From positions 635,974-699,973 of the forward strand of contig NW_022985196.1 in the NCBI RefSeq assembly GCF_010093535.1: a stretch of DNA of 64,000 nt, written 5' to 3'. Under the pieces are notes generated by a model. That model saw only the letters and a list, made by a program, of their open reading frames with translations. It was not told the DNA's origin and searched no databases. Below are positions 1-12,743 of this stretch, one piece after another (position 1 is the stretch's first letter; every line of letters starts with the position of its first letter). This DNA comes from Lindgomyces ingoldianus. Lineage: Eukaryota; Ascomycota; Dothideomycetes; Pleosporales; Lindgomycetaceae. Position numbers and translations under genes: made by a program.

Positions 1-1312
1 GTTTCCTGGGCTGAGCCCACAGTTCTCAAAATTAAGCACTCGTACCTTAATTCGAAGCGGAAGCCTTATGCTGGAACCCTTCGAAACGGACTGTGCCCTG
101 CACATTACGCCGTAGCAAGCAGATGGAGACGATCCGAAAACCACTTTCAGCAGTTTCCCCTGCGAGGCAAGCCGGCAACCTGTTTTCATATCGGTTCTTT
201 CAGCACGGCTTCCACGTCCGAGGACGTCCGCCGCGCTGTTTTTTTCCCATCTGACAAGACACATCGTTCTAGGACCACTTGCATGGTTCCGAACAAATTT
301 TGTCACAGCAGGCAGATATAGATGTGCTGGTACATTTACAAGACCTTCAATCCAACTTTCGCGGCCTTTATCCCTTCATGTCTGTGGACACCTAATTTTC
401 CGGGAGCCAACTGTATGGCTGCAGATACAGACATCACTCAATAAAGACTGTTCGGCAGAAGGACAGGAACCGACGGACCTCACTCTCCAGAGCTTCAGAC
501 GCCTCTAGTTCACCATTAGCAGACTCAACTTCTAGTAGGCCAGAAATGGCGAAGCTTCGAGTGCAGCGAGATTCGACAATCTTGCTTGGTTCCGACGTTC
601 CAGGAGGACATCCATCGGATTGGACTAGGGGTGAACCTTCAGGGGTCCTCGTCCAATCCGCTGTGAAGGTGATCGCATTTCCATCCATCGCCTCTCACGG
701 CTTGACCCGTGAAAAGCCCCTTTCCCTTGTGGACTGGGTATGGAACAGGACTGACGTCCCTGTGTGCGCGAATTCGTCATCTCCACAAGTTCGTCATCAT
801 CGTGGGCTCTGGGGTCATCACATGTGGGGTCCGGGGGTCAATATTCCAATTGTGGGTCCCGGGGGTATTTGTCTTGTCCTACTTCCTTCCCCCTTCACTT
901 CTCCCACCCGCCTTTTACTAATGCATTGTCTCAGCGCGAAAGCCAGGTGCTGAGTGAGTGCGAGGAGATCAGGAAGTGTATGCCCTCTCTGCACATTTTC
1001 TTTTCAACAAACATTTTCCGCTTCCAATTAAGCTAGAGCTCGTCCGAACGTCACCTCCCGTGAGACGAGTGTGGACAGGGAAGCGAGATTAACAAATCAT
1101 TGCCCGCTTACCTCTGGGTGGTGGTGCCTTTGCGTACTCCGTTTCCTCTGAGCTCGTTTCGTGGGCTTAGGGGTTGAGTCGTGGAGGGTACATATCTTTT
1201 AGGAGGAATGCATTAGGTCGGAGGTGGGGAACAGGAATAAATGCATTTACCCGTCATTTGCTATCTGTATCTGGTTTCCAATGCTCGTCCGCAATATCTG
1301 ACGTTGAGCTGC
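1..1312. other. No gene recognised at left edge
   Basis: No reading frame here has convincing protein character or plausible introns. Open frames up to 135 codons exist on both strands (for example 546-953 and 1174-1542), but their translations are low-information and overlap one another. The stretch probably holds the 3' flank of the minus-strand gene that ends at 1313, plus intergenic DNA. Confidence 0.5.
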
Positions 1313-4300
1313 TTACTGCACTGTCCCTTGCATCAGATCCGTCGTTTCCAATCGCTGCACGGAAGACCAAACCTGTTTCGGCTCTGTTCTCTCCCACTTC
1401 CCTCTTGCTGCATCAGCTCTCTGAACAGTGCCAACAACCAATTCACCGCCTTCCTCCCATACAACATGAACAAGTTCCTCTCTCGGTATACCTATCTTCG
1501 CAAAACTTCGTCGAAAACTGGTCACAGCCTTCTTGCCTCTAAATGCATCAATCTTTCGCGCGAATCCTCCCTCTCCTAGCTTCACTTCCCAGAGCTTATT
1601 GGTGCGAGTCAGGAGGACGATGCGTGATGTGTTCGTGCTACTTTGGGTGGCAGCTTGGATCTTTTCTCCTCCGAACTGGGATTTGAGGGTTGTGATCTGT
1701 GTTTTGAAAATCAGGCGTGGGGGGGTGTCGGAGAAGGTTGTTAGGAGGGTACGCTGTGTGGAAGGATCGTGGAGAGCGGATGTTAGGCCCCTGTCTTGAC
1801 TGCCCTGTATATGGAAGAAGGTATGAGTATTTTGGTCGACAATGTTACTGCCTTTAGCTGCGCTCTAAAGGGTGGGGGTTCGCATCGACGCACCTGGGGG
1901 ATTTGGAGGGATGTGCGAGTCGGGACAGGCGCTCTGTCTGCTTCAGAATGATTCAAGTGCCAGCGATGAACAACAGTGTTATGTTTGCCGCATATGGGTT
2001 CGCTGGCTTGTGTGGCTATGGTGATGTGACATCCATCTACTGAAATGGAGAGTGTTTGTTCTACCATGTTGTGGAGGTCGTCTTCGACCAGTAACCTACC
2101 AATGTACGATGGGTTTGGACTCGACAACGAAAATTGGAGAACTTGGTTCCCACAACTAATTGCGGCATATCGATCATCTCCAGATACTACAATGCACATG
2201 GCATTTTTTGCGTAGCCGTTCACCGGGACCTCGCATTCGGCGTACATGCATTCTGAGACGTTGACAACGCCTAAGTAGTATTTGTGAAGGTCCTAGCTGG
2301 ATGTGAGAAGGTGAATTGTTAACAATCTCCATTCTACACTTACCACAAAATCTTTTCGGAGAACGACAATCTTGTTCTTTCCTGCGCCAGCGAGCTGAAT
2401 TCCTTCGATGTGGAATTTCCGGCCGGGTACCGGGTCGGTGTGTAGATCGTACAACTGGGCGATATATCCACCATCCTTGTGCCATATGATAAGATTATCG
2501 CCGCTGGAGGAAAATGAGAATGCAGCGTGCGCCAGGTTCAAAGACGTATCTTCCCTATTTCCAAGTCTAGGTGAGATTTCCGGCCTCGACTCGTTCGAGG
2601 CGTCAGATAAAGGAATGCTTGTATTTGAGCCACTGGAGCCCCTATGGCCAAACCAACTGTGGAGAGAGAGCCTAGAGTCCCGAGCTGGGTGAGTAGAGAG
2701 CTTTGATGGGATTATGGGCTCCCGAGGAGTCTTTTCGTCAAGTGGGGCACTAGGGAGAGTCTTCGAATTGGTTGGAAGGTCGCCGTGGATTTTCAAGTCT
2801 CCGAGTGATCCGTTTGGTGTTCTTATATGGGATAGAGAGCGCGAGTTAATGTTGCGTGGAGATTCATAGAGCTCATCATCTGCATCACTCTCAATCTGGT
2901 CGGTGTGAGGGAGAGTCTTTGCTAAGTCTCGAAAAGATCGGGCGGATGGAACTGGGATTCGATGGTTGTCCTGACCATGATAGCCCTTTTGGAGTAGTGA
3001 TTGTATTGAGGTGATGGGCTCAATTCGTCGAGCGCGGCTGATGTCACCCTCGGTTGGGCATCTTGGACATCGAGTCCCAGGCATCAATGTCTTGGATACT
3101 TTCAGCCAATGTTGAAGGGAGAATACGAAAAACTTACGACGAGGCTGTCTTCTTTCTCGTCTAATACTTTCCCTTCTAACCATTTCCCCGGAACCGGGTG
3201 AAGATTAGGGCACTGTACTATGTATGTCGGAGTAAGTATACCATCTAATGAGCGGAGATCATCTGCGCTGGAGGCTAGGCTCTTCTCAAGCCAGTTCTGT
3301 AGGAGGCTTCGGAAATCTGAAGAGAGTCTTGTAAGATCTGAATTGCAGCGTTGCATGTATGATTTTCTCGATAGAAGAAAGTTTCCAAATTCTACGAGCG
3401 CTTGATCGTGGGTAGGAAAGCTATTCGAGTCCTTGAAAGAGTCAGCAGAGCCGTTACCGGGGCAAGGAATACATACCATGGAATCACCTCCATAGTATTG
3501 CAATAGTTCCAAAATCTCAGGCTCACGCGTTTCGAAAAGTGTGATCATGATGCATGACAGAGCGGGTTTGCTTTGAGTCGAGCTTTGAGATCCTTTGTGG
3601 AAAAGGCTCCGGAGCGCATTGGCTCTAGATGATGCTTCCGCCGTTATAGTACATCCAGACTGCCGAGTGATGGCAGAACCAGAATCATTCTTACTCGACC
3701 ATACTTTCGCAGCTTCTAATGCCCAGAGTATGTCAAAGATATTCCAAAACAGTCTAGGCGATATAGTAGTGTCTTCTTGGTGTATTTGCACGGAGAGGGG
3801 TTGCAGAAAGGCCTCGTCGAGATCGAGGAACTGAGAGGATCAGTGAATCGTTCACTAGTAGCAATCTATATCATGCACACCTACCAGCCCGGTAGTAAAT
3901 TTCGGAAGTTCAACGTCCCCACAAGCTGGGATGTATATCCGACCTTCTTCGTCGTTGCTGATCGACCATTCGCAGTAGGTGATAATTGTCGCTTCAAGTG
4001 TAGGAGACTCTGGATCCTTCCAAACCTTCCTCAGTTCAGAGAGTATGATCCGTATTTCATCCACTACACCGAGATGTAGCGGCTGCTGTAAGAGAAGAAG
4101 TCGGATCCCTGACAATATTGTGCAGGCGGCTTGGGTGCCGACTGCCCGTACGTTAGGTCCATTAGTTGGTAGTATATAGAGCTCAGAACTCAAAGAGATG
4201 ACAGAGAACACAGTCGCCGAGACAAGATACGGATCAATGATAATCGAGTGAAGGTCACTCAAAGCATTTGAGGATTGGAGGTAGGTACGCTGAAGGTCAA

Positions 4301-5239
4301 AAATAGCTTTGATCCACGAGACGAGCTGACTTGCTTGATTGAGGGTGGAGTCCGATGTAAGAGTAGGTGATGTATGGAAGAGGTGCGTAAATTGACCTAG
4401 GATTTCTCGTAAAATGCAGTCAATATCGGTTTGGCCCTGAAGAAGAGACCACACTTTGGCCAAGGGGTGCCGGTCCATCCCACCGTTCGCGAGTTAGGTT
4501 GCTAGGGGGGAATGGAATGCTGTGTATGGCGTAGTAAGCAGGTCTGCGATCGGCGGCTTTCCGCCCAAAGACCTGCGAGAGGGTCAACAGACAAGCACGT
4601 TGTGTCGGAAAGAAGAAATAACTTGGCTTCGTTCAGTCTTTGACAATACGCCTGCAGCCAGTCGCCCCATGACCTTTGCTGCAACTGGTAATAGTGGCTA
4701 AAATGGCTGAAATAAGACTCGTCTTCTTGTTCAGAAGCGTGATCGATGTTCTCTGAATGAAAATTACTATTCGCGGAACGCTTTTGGTGCTCCAGAGCAT
4801 GCAAGCCAACGTCGCCTACCCATGTAATGCTTTTGGACTGTTGGCTACAGCCTGAACACGATTGGGGGCCTCAAAATATGTGTCAATCAGCACATGTCTT
4901 CAAGGAGCCTAGAGCCAGTACCTCTTGTCAAAGAGAATGAGCCCTTGGTCGGCGGAACGAAGCTGGAAGCGAGGGCGAATGAGAGCGTAGGCCTCACTTG
5001 GCTTCTTTAAGGCGCTTTCGTAAGGCAGCAAAGTGAGCCCGCTTAACCGGATACATGTCGGGACATTGACAAGAGGAAGCGTTGGCGCTGCTAGAGGTAG
5101 CCTTGTGGGTAGGCAGTGAGGTCGAAGCGTGGTCCAAGCTGCAGCCACCAGCCGAACAAGAGCAACTTCCATTCAGCAGTAATCTCGGATTACGCATATA
5201 TATTACTCTCGTGTTCACGTGCTCTATAGGTATTATCAC
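1313..5239 (-). CDS. Uncharacterised multi-exon protein with beta-propeller-like C-terminal half
   Basis: I do not recognise a named family. From the 3' end, phase-consistent exons are 1313-1804, 1894-2292, 2344-3090, 3138-3431, 3477-3830 and 3885-4396, about 930 residues. The 45-nt intron 3432-3476 is in frame and could be retained. The last four of these exons, in order of translation, give short beta-strand-like repeats with SGDN and SGDDRYAA turns, suggesting WD40-like or other propeller folds, preceded by a Ser-rich linker and a CPRCP motif. The 5' end is unsettled. Coding-like sequence continues to about 5239, including a WVGDVGLHALEHQK stretch and, at 4455-4570, one ending LTRERWDGPAPLG, which joins in phase at 4396 through a weak GTGTGG donor. 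Alternatively translation starts at an ATG at 4478. The gene lies about 100 bp downstream of the GTPase-RING-patatin gene on the same strand, which may indicate a shared role; that is inference only. Confidence 0.55.
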
Positions 5240-5337
5240 GTGTTGCGCAGCTCCGAGATATCCTTTCGAAGTACTTGTACGAAAATGTGGGTAGCTTCAG
5301 AAAAGTATAGATCGAAATAAGTCTATTAAAGGCTCTA

Positions 5338-8300
5338 TCATAGTCCCATGCCTCTGCTATGAAGCTCCTTCAATGTGACAGGGAAGCCGCTGATTGGAAT
5401 TGAAGTGTTTCGATTCTTCAATCTGACTGCTAGAACCTGCTGAGCATTTTCGACATCAAATGTGGAAATTGTCACTGCTATTCTGAACCTTTTCCCCAAC
5501 GTTCGGACCTCATTTCGTTGCTCATCAGTCAGGCCTATTTTCTTGGAGGTCGTAGAAGTGGATGAACTGGGATTCAACCCATTGTGCGATTTGTTCACGG
5601 ACTCCATAAGAGTAAATTCATCGATTTTATTGACCAAGTGTTTCAACTCGGGACTCTCGTGGGCAAGCCGACACCGAATGGAGCCAAAGAGCATAGACTT
5701 CTTGGGCTTGACAGGGTCGCGAACGAGAGATGTTGGCGATGTTCCATCATCTATCTCGAAGAAGAACAAGCTAGCAATGAGAATGTCTGCAACTTCAGCG
5801 ATTGATCTTCCCAGCTCGTTCAATGTTCCGTCAGGCTTCAGCACCTGTTTATTCAGCATCTGGTCTAGTTCCTCGAGCTTGGTATGGTCGTCCAAAGCAA
5901 CATATCCGCCATCAATTTTCGCGTTTAATCTGCGGATCCGTTGGTATGCCGGACTTTTTTGAGAGGCGTTCATCAAGGTCTGATAGGAGCGTTCAGTATC
6001 AAGACTGTTCTGGAATAAGGCAAATATCTTCTCGATGCCTCCAATTTTGGCCATTGAAGGAATGTGATATTCCCTCTCTTGAATTCCAGTTCCAACAGAT
6101 ACAAGAACATCCAAAGAATTCGATTGCGGCCAAATCTTAGAAGCTTCCTCAAGCGCAACTGGGACTGGGAAGTTTGCGTGAAGTGCACCATCTACATAGT
6201 CCTTGTTAGAGGCATTCTTCTTGAACGGGCGAAAGTATAAAGGAGCAGCAGATGTGGCTAATCCTGCCTCCCATGTCCGAAGCTCTTTTTCGTTTTCATC
6301 TTCGCGCTCAAAATCGTCACTATTCTGTAGATTGAAGCGATTGTAATTTGCAATGAGGCATAGACTTGCCGAAGCATCTTTGGTCGAGGTGACAGCAACA
6401 CGTGTAGCTCTTTGTTGCCTTATTTGACTGGTGGAAGAAAACAGCGTGGTGTCACGGCCGAAGAGCTCGATTAATCCCTTCTGCAAGGGCGTCGTTGGAT
6501 AGATGCTCGGGAAAATTTGAAACAGCATCATGAGTTTAGAAGTGATCTTGAACGGGTCGATTTTACTGATCAGCTCTCCTTCTCTTCTTTTACCGAATGT
6601 CTTATGAGCCAATCGTATAAAAGTTTCCTTCATTTGCCCAATGGTCAAATCATCCTTGACTGTGAGCCCTAGAGCGATGATGCCGCCTGAACGTGTCAGT
6701 AACATTCCTTTTGCATGAGCTTATCTAGAATATATACGCATCTCAAGAATGGGAATACTAACCGGTACTGGTACCTACAATGAGGTCGAACAGATTCCGA
6801 ATAGGCACATTGATGCCAACGAAACTTTCAAGATGTTCTAGTATCCCTAACTCAAGGACGCCTCTAATCCCCCCTCCATCTAACGCTAAAACCCGGAGGC
6901 CAGCACATTTCGGCTTCAGTTTGATACGCTGAAGAGCTTCAGGCCAGTGCATTTGACACAAGATGCATCGATCCATCACATATGCGCCCTCATAGTATTC
7001 GCACTTCCTCCCGAATTCTTGGATGCAAGGTGTGCAATACACATGCCCGCAAACCATTGGATGATCGGGAACGTTTTGCAGACAGGTGAAACAAGTTTTA
7101 TTGCTTTTTAATGTCTTCCATATGTCTGTAAATTGTTGTAGTACTTCCGTTCGAAGTTCGCGCGCCTGTTCTGGAGTTGGAAAGGTGGGTGCAGAGTCAT
7201 CAGAGTTCAAAATGTCCGATCCAAACAATTGCCGTGGCTGAGTCTGAGGGGTGCAAAGACTCCGGTATAGCCAGTTGAATTCCCACTGGATATCATCCAG
7301 AAGCTTTCCACCTTTGTCCCTAGAACTTTTGAAAGGTCCAGGACTTCTGTTTCCGGCAGCGTCGCAATGCTGGTCCCCATGTCCAAGAAATCGGGCGACA
7401 CATTGGGCACCATCCCTAAAATGAAACTCGCATTTCTGGAAGCGCTCAACGTATCCATGAAACGCCCGCTGACACCAATCTCGAAGCTCTCGTGAGTACA
7501 TGTCTTGCGGCTCATGAACTTATGCTATCGTTAGCAGAGCAATTCAAGTGAGGATACTAGAAACTCACGTTTGAAAGTTCGCAATGCCCAGCTCACCAAG
7601 CTGATGGACACTACGTGAGAGACAACCGAGTCCTCATTCAAAGGGATATTCTGAGTTTCATGAAAGTGGCGCAAGAAATTCGTTATATGGTCCGCCATCG
7701 AGGAAGGGTTGGGGTTGTCCCTCCTGGCAGCGTCGTAGAAATCGAATGGGGAATTTGACGTCCTAAAGTGCTCAAATGCTCGATTCAAGATATGGGTAAG
7801 AGTTGGAACATTATGTTGCATCAGACTTCGGGCTTTCCTGATTTGAGATTCATGACATGCTTGGGTGATCAAATGACGAAGTTGCCGATACTGGCCAAAT
7901 ACCTGCTCATTCTCGGCCCTAGCCTTGTCCGGGATATAGCACACGTTAACATCTTGAAAAAATAGACGAAGGAAGTCTCTATTATCGTGTATTTTGCGGT
8001 CGTAGTGGGGCTGGGACTTATTGTACTCTTGACGGAATTTTGCGAGGGATGGAGAGCCCTCCCAAAATGGTTTCAAATTGCCCAGCATCGAGGTCTTCAG
8101 AATCTCATTGTTGTATAAGTGAGAGTCGTGCAGACCAGTCATGTTCCGCACTATTACCAGGGTTCTTCGTGCCGAAAGGTTCAGCGATTTGAAAACCGCA
8201 GACGATGACCACTCCAGTAACCGCTCTATATCCGGCTGGAGAGTGGTGTCATTTTTGGTGACGAAAACCACTGCATCGCTTATAGTGTAAAGAAATCGAG

Positions 8301-9252
8301 CGTAGAACAAGTCAACCCCATCCTTTCCCCCATTTCCATAGCTTGATGCTACAATAGGCTCGTCTGATATAATGTTGTCGCTGTCAAAACCCGGTGTGTC
8401 TTGCTCGTGGGCGAATGGACTCCGGTCTCTCCGAGGCCCTCTCCTTCTTGATGAAGATCGAGCTCGGGATCTTTCAGAGTTTGTGGTTGCAGTGCCTGCG
8501 CGAAAGCCTTCACAGTCCGCGAAAAGAATGGGGAATGAACGTTGCACGTTGTCCTTTTGGATGCTGAGGCTTGTCGAACCGTACTTGTCCTTATAGAGAT
8601 GTACTCCCAAACTAGTTGGGTCGGTGAGTCGACGATAGTCTGCCGTTCTTGTAACTGGTCCGTAAGAGCCTTCAGTGATGACTTCCTTGAGCCTGGACAT
8701 AGTTGATCTCTGCTCATCTATTTGGCTGGGTCCCTTCGATTCGCCCCCAAAGCCTGACGGATCTACAATACCCATCAACAACATTGCACGGAGAAGAGTA
8801 GACTTCCCGACACAGGTATCTCCAATTAGAGAGACGAAGCTTGGGTACTGGTTGGCACTCCACCGATTCCCTGAAATCCCCGGATCACATAGCTCAGTGA
8901 ACCGATCAGTGACCTTCAATTGTGCGTAGCCTCCACCAGATCGAACAGATTCGATAGTGAACCAACGCGCATTTCTGTCCCGGTTGTGGAGAGCTTGTTG
9001 TTTGAATGGGTCTGGTTCCGAGTAGGTCACAGCCTCCACAAAGAGCTGTGGTAACGGATCGATCATCTGATGTTGCTCCTCTGCACCTTCGTAGTTAGGT
9101 ATGTGCTTACCCCAACATGAAGGATGTTTTGAACAATCTCGGGTACGGCAATCTTTCTCGGCACAGATGCGAAGGCAATGAAAAGGTGGTTCGGAACTGC
9201 CTCGAGGCCCACCACAATGCGTGCATTGTCTAGCATCGAGAAATTCAACCAT
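5338..9252 (-). CDS. P-loop GTPase - RING finger - patatin phospholipase fusion protein
   Basis: A multidomain protein of about 1262 aa, assembled in phase from exons 9252-7569, 7518-6763 and 6686-5338. It has a Cys/His-rich N-terminus (CTHCGG, CAEKDC, HPSCWGKH). A P-loop GDTCVGKST follows near residue 143, with DCEG (switch-II-like) near 250 and TKND (G4-like) near 337, which makes a GTPase likely. An RS/RR-rich insert follows DCEG. A RING-like C3HC4 cluster near 704-750 begins CFTCLQNV and includes CGHVYCTPC and CILC. The patatin domain has the oxyanion loop DGGGIRG near 790, the nucleophile elbow GTSTGG (codon split by intron 2), and DGA near 980 as catalytic Asp, so the Ser-Asp dyad is intact. 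Predicted activity is acyl hydrolysis of phospholipids, with NTPase and RING parts likely giving regulation or ubiquitin linkage. The architecture recalls NLR-like or immune-type fungal patatins, but no repeat domain is seen. Start at 9252 is the first good ATG; an upstream exon cannot be excluded. Confidence 0.85.
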
Positions 9253-10150
9253 ATTGCTGCAAACACAGCAACAGCGGGGATGGAGACCGGCCTAGTATGT
9301 TGTGAGTAAGTCGAACACGTAGACCATAATATTGAAGTTACTGACATGTCGACTCATTCTGCGATACTTTCTGACCCTTGACTATTTCAGTTTAGAGAGT
9401 AAGCATTTAGTCTTGAAAGTGTAAACCCTTCAATCTTCACTGAGAGTTAATGCGTCCTGAAAGAGATTTCCGAGGAGAGGGCCGTGGAACAAAAACCTGG
9501 TGAAGGTCCAGGTGAAGTGTTAGGCTCAACCGCCTAGGCTGAGCAGAACGCTTGCTGCGGCCTGTCGCAGTCAAAAACGGGCGTCTCGGGCAGCACCCAG
9601 GAATAAAAGAAGCGAAGCGGCGCCATGCATGTATCAGACAATGGAAGGAAGACTAGTGCTATTCAAGTGTGACAGGGAAAGAAGGTGATTCGCATGGGGT
9701 GGTGCATGGCGTCCACGAATCCCAAGGGAGGTACAGTAAACGACGGCAATGTCCGCTGTCAACTTCCAAGCGCCAGCGGCGCACTCTGCTCTTCAAATCA
9801 CCTCTTGTGTCTCCCAGTCGCGTAACTTGTCGCAAACACCTACTAAACGCATCTCGATTTGCAATGACCCTACTTTCATCGATTGAGCCTTGCGGGCTGG
9901 TTCGCCTCTTGAGCCAAACGAGGCGGCGTGTCCCCTTTGGTCGGCCCCCTTTGTTCCTTTCAAATGTCGAACTCTTCGAGGAATTTATATGCCTTTGAAT
10001 AGGGGTGGAAGAATCCTGTGACTTTTTAGCCTACCCGTAATCGCTTCATTTCTATGTCTATGCCCTTGTCTCTAAGGAAGACCTCTGCTACTGCTACAAC
10101 CTTTTTGCAGGCACCAATTCGCTAGTGCAACTCCCATATATATCGCTACC
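9253..10150. other. Divergent promoter region
   Basis: Separates the minus-strand patatin gene from the plus-strand permease. No credible coding frame. A pyrimidine-rich tract at about 10055-10110 just before the permease ATG is typical of filamentous fungal 5' regions. No specific operator was recognised. Confidence 0.5.
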
Positions 10151-12366
10151 ATGGAGAGCGGTCAGGAGCCCATTCGTATGCGAAATCGAAGAGAAGATGA
10201 ATCAGAAGCCCCGGCTATGTCCGAGTCCCACGACAATGAGGATGATGAGCCGTCAATTGATGAGCGTGGATACAGCAAGGACTTGAAGTACTATATTACT
10301 TCCAATGAGTCGTTCGCTCTGACAGATAAATAGGAAAGACCTGAAGGAGGTTCATGTAGCCATGATGGCCTTTTCTACCTGCGTTGGTGTAGGACTGTTT
10401 CTTCAAGGTGGGCGCGCTATATACCTCGCTGGACCTGGCCTGGCTTTCATCGCGTACATCATCGGTGGCTCAATCGAGTGGGCTACCATGGCTTCCTTGG
10501 GGGAAATGACTGCGCTCTTTCCAATTGAGGGCCCTATTTTTGCCTTTACATGTCACTTCCTGGATCAAGGGCTGGGTTATGCTGCAGGATGGCTTATATG
10601 GTTCGCACAGCAGGCTTGACCTTTTGTGCGACCGTCACTGACAATTTATCAGCTTCTCATGGACTATCGTCGTTGCCGCAGAGATTCTGGCCATTACGCA
10701 GCTTTTTAAGTTCCGCTTTGACCCCCACTACCTCCAGAAACTGCAATACCCGGATCCATCACTTGGTTGGAAGGTTGGACAAGAAACTAGTCCAGCTATC
10801 TGGTGTGTCATCTTCATGGCCATCATACTCGCAGTTAACTTCCTCCCAATTCGGCGCTATGGCCAAGTAGAATACTGCGTTGGCACTATCAAAATCCTCT
10901 TCTTCGTCTTGCTGATTATGTTCAACATTGTCTTGAGCGGCCTCCAACTAGTACCCCGCGGTGGCCGATTCTGGACATACAATGCACCTTACGGATTCGC
11001 AGTACAGAACTACACCATACCTCTGGCGACAGCTAAATTCCCCTACGAGGGAAACTATGCCCGCAAAGTTATTACTGGAGATGCAGGGCGACTGGCCGGG
11101 ATGTGGTCTGCCATCACTACAACAATTTTTTCCATGACTGGGTTTGAGACTGTTGCTATTTCGGCAGCAGAGAACCGCGATCTTCGTCGCTCAGAAGCGA
11201 TAAAACTTGCTACCCGCAAGACAGGCATACGAGTCGTCATTCTCTACACGCTGGCTATCGCTACAGTTGGTCTAAACGTTCCTTACACAGACCCATATCT
11301 CAGGGACATGTCAATCAACTCGATCAACTTCGGACAAGACTCCCCATTCATCCTATCTGCAGTGTACAACCACCTGAGAGGCTGGCCCCACTTCTTCAAC
11401 GCCTTCTACATTTTCTCCGCTACGACATGCGGTATAAATGCGCTTTATAACGCTTCTCGCACGCTGCACGCTATGGCACGTATCAAAGAAGCATGGCCAA
11501 GCTGGGGTCCCGTCCAAAGTGGCCGAGAGAGACTGGAACGCACACATGCGGGAATTCCCTTTGTAGCTATCACCACATGTTGGCTTTTCAGCTTCCTTGC
11601 CTTCCTCGCAACGAAACCATTTCCCGCAAAGGTATATTGAGCACCTTCGGAACATATTGTGCGTCGTCCTGACTGATTGAGTTTGTAGGTCCTTGGAAGG
11701 ATTGCCACAAATTCAGTAGCCTCTCATCTAGTTGTCAACATCGTCATCTGTCTAACCTACCTTCGATTTTACAAACGGTTAGTTAGCCTGCTCATCTTCT
11801 CTTGTCATGTCAAACCAACCATACATTTCCCTGTCTAACCCTTCCCCTTACAGAATAAAACTCGCAGCTGGCGGCCAAGATCCCACCGTCGACCAACACC
11901 TAGCCCGCGCTTTCGACCGCGACAACAGACGGTACCCGTACAAAAGCCGAGGGCAATACATGCGAGCATTGTACGCGCTGTTCGGCTCCCTACTAGTCTG
12001 TCTCTTCAACGGATGGCGCTCATTCGTAAGCCCAATGAGTATCCCGGACATCCTCGTCGCATATATCAGCGTACGTAGCCCCCAATCGCATTCATTCTGC
12101 TCCGCTACACCCCTGTAACTCACTCACATATACTGTAGATCTTCGTCCTCATTTTCATCCTCACCCTCTATCACATCCGCGATGAAGGCTGGAACCCGCT
12201 GACCTGGACTCTGGTCTGCGACTCCGACTTTCCCAGACCGGGACCTCTGCGCGTTTCGGTCGAGAGCTCCCGTCGGAGGCGAGGAGTCCTTAAGTTCCCT
12301 GACGAAGGCTTCACAATGAATAACCTGCGCACGCTGGGCGCTTGGGTGGTCGAGTGGATGAGGTAA
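10151..12366 (+). CDS. Amino-acid permease, APC superfamily (YAT-like)
   Basis: A secondary transporter of the amino acid/polyamine/organocation superfamily, probably an H+-coupled amino-acid importer in the plasma membrane. Phase-consistent exons: 10151-10287, 10334-10600, 10653-11631, 11689-11777, 11854-12070 and 12139-12366, giving about 638 aa. The acidic cytosolic N-terminus (about 50 aa) precedes TM1 with CVGVGLFLQGG, the unwound-helix substrate motif of this family. A run of about 10-12 hydrophobic segments follows, with SMTGFETVAISAAEN, typical of YAT permeases, in the middle. Intron 1 (10288-10333) is needed because exon 1 otherwise meets a stop at 10331; it has a good CTGAC branch site. 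Intron 2 begins with an unusual GTTCGC and its splice yields Cys (TG|C) where this family usually has Trp. Substrate cannot be told from sequence. The 3' end converges on the flippase gene. Confidence 0.85.
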
Positions 12367-12743
12367 GAGGATGGAGAGGGGGAGAGAAAGCGCCAAGAAC
12401 TGGGGTGTACATGAATGGCTATGGCTATTGTTAGGATTAGGATAATGTGACATGTAAATGATGCAAGGCATTGAATCCGAACATGTACAGAAGAACCCGC
12501 CATTTAGGCAAGGAAAGGGCAAGACAAGAAAGTTTAGGACAATACCCCGACGATCGATGTAATGAGCTTAACCAGAAGGTAGTGGTTCGAAATACCATGC
12601 AGCAGGACCTTAAACCCTAGTCAAACGAAGAGAAAATCACTTTGATATATTCACCAGGTCTAGCCAACCCTCTGGGGCAAAGATATCAATCAAGTATTGC
12701 AATTGAGAAAATTCATGATATCATTTCCAACTCTCTAAGTCGT
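12367..12743. other. Convergent intergenic spacer
   Basis: Lies between the 3' ends of the permease (+) and the P4-ATPase (-). No coding frame or strong hairpin terminator recognised; it should hold both polyadenylation regions. Confidence 0.5.

Noticed and set aside
10321..10340. Apparent frameshift/stop early in the permease
   Set aside because: An intron at 10288-10333 with a good CTGAC branch site removes the stop and keeps phase, so the gene is intact.
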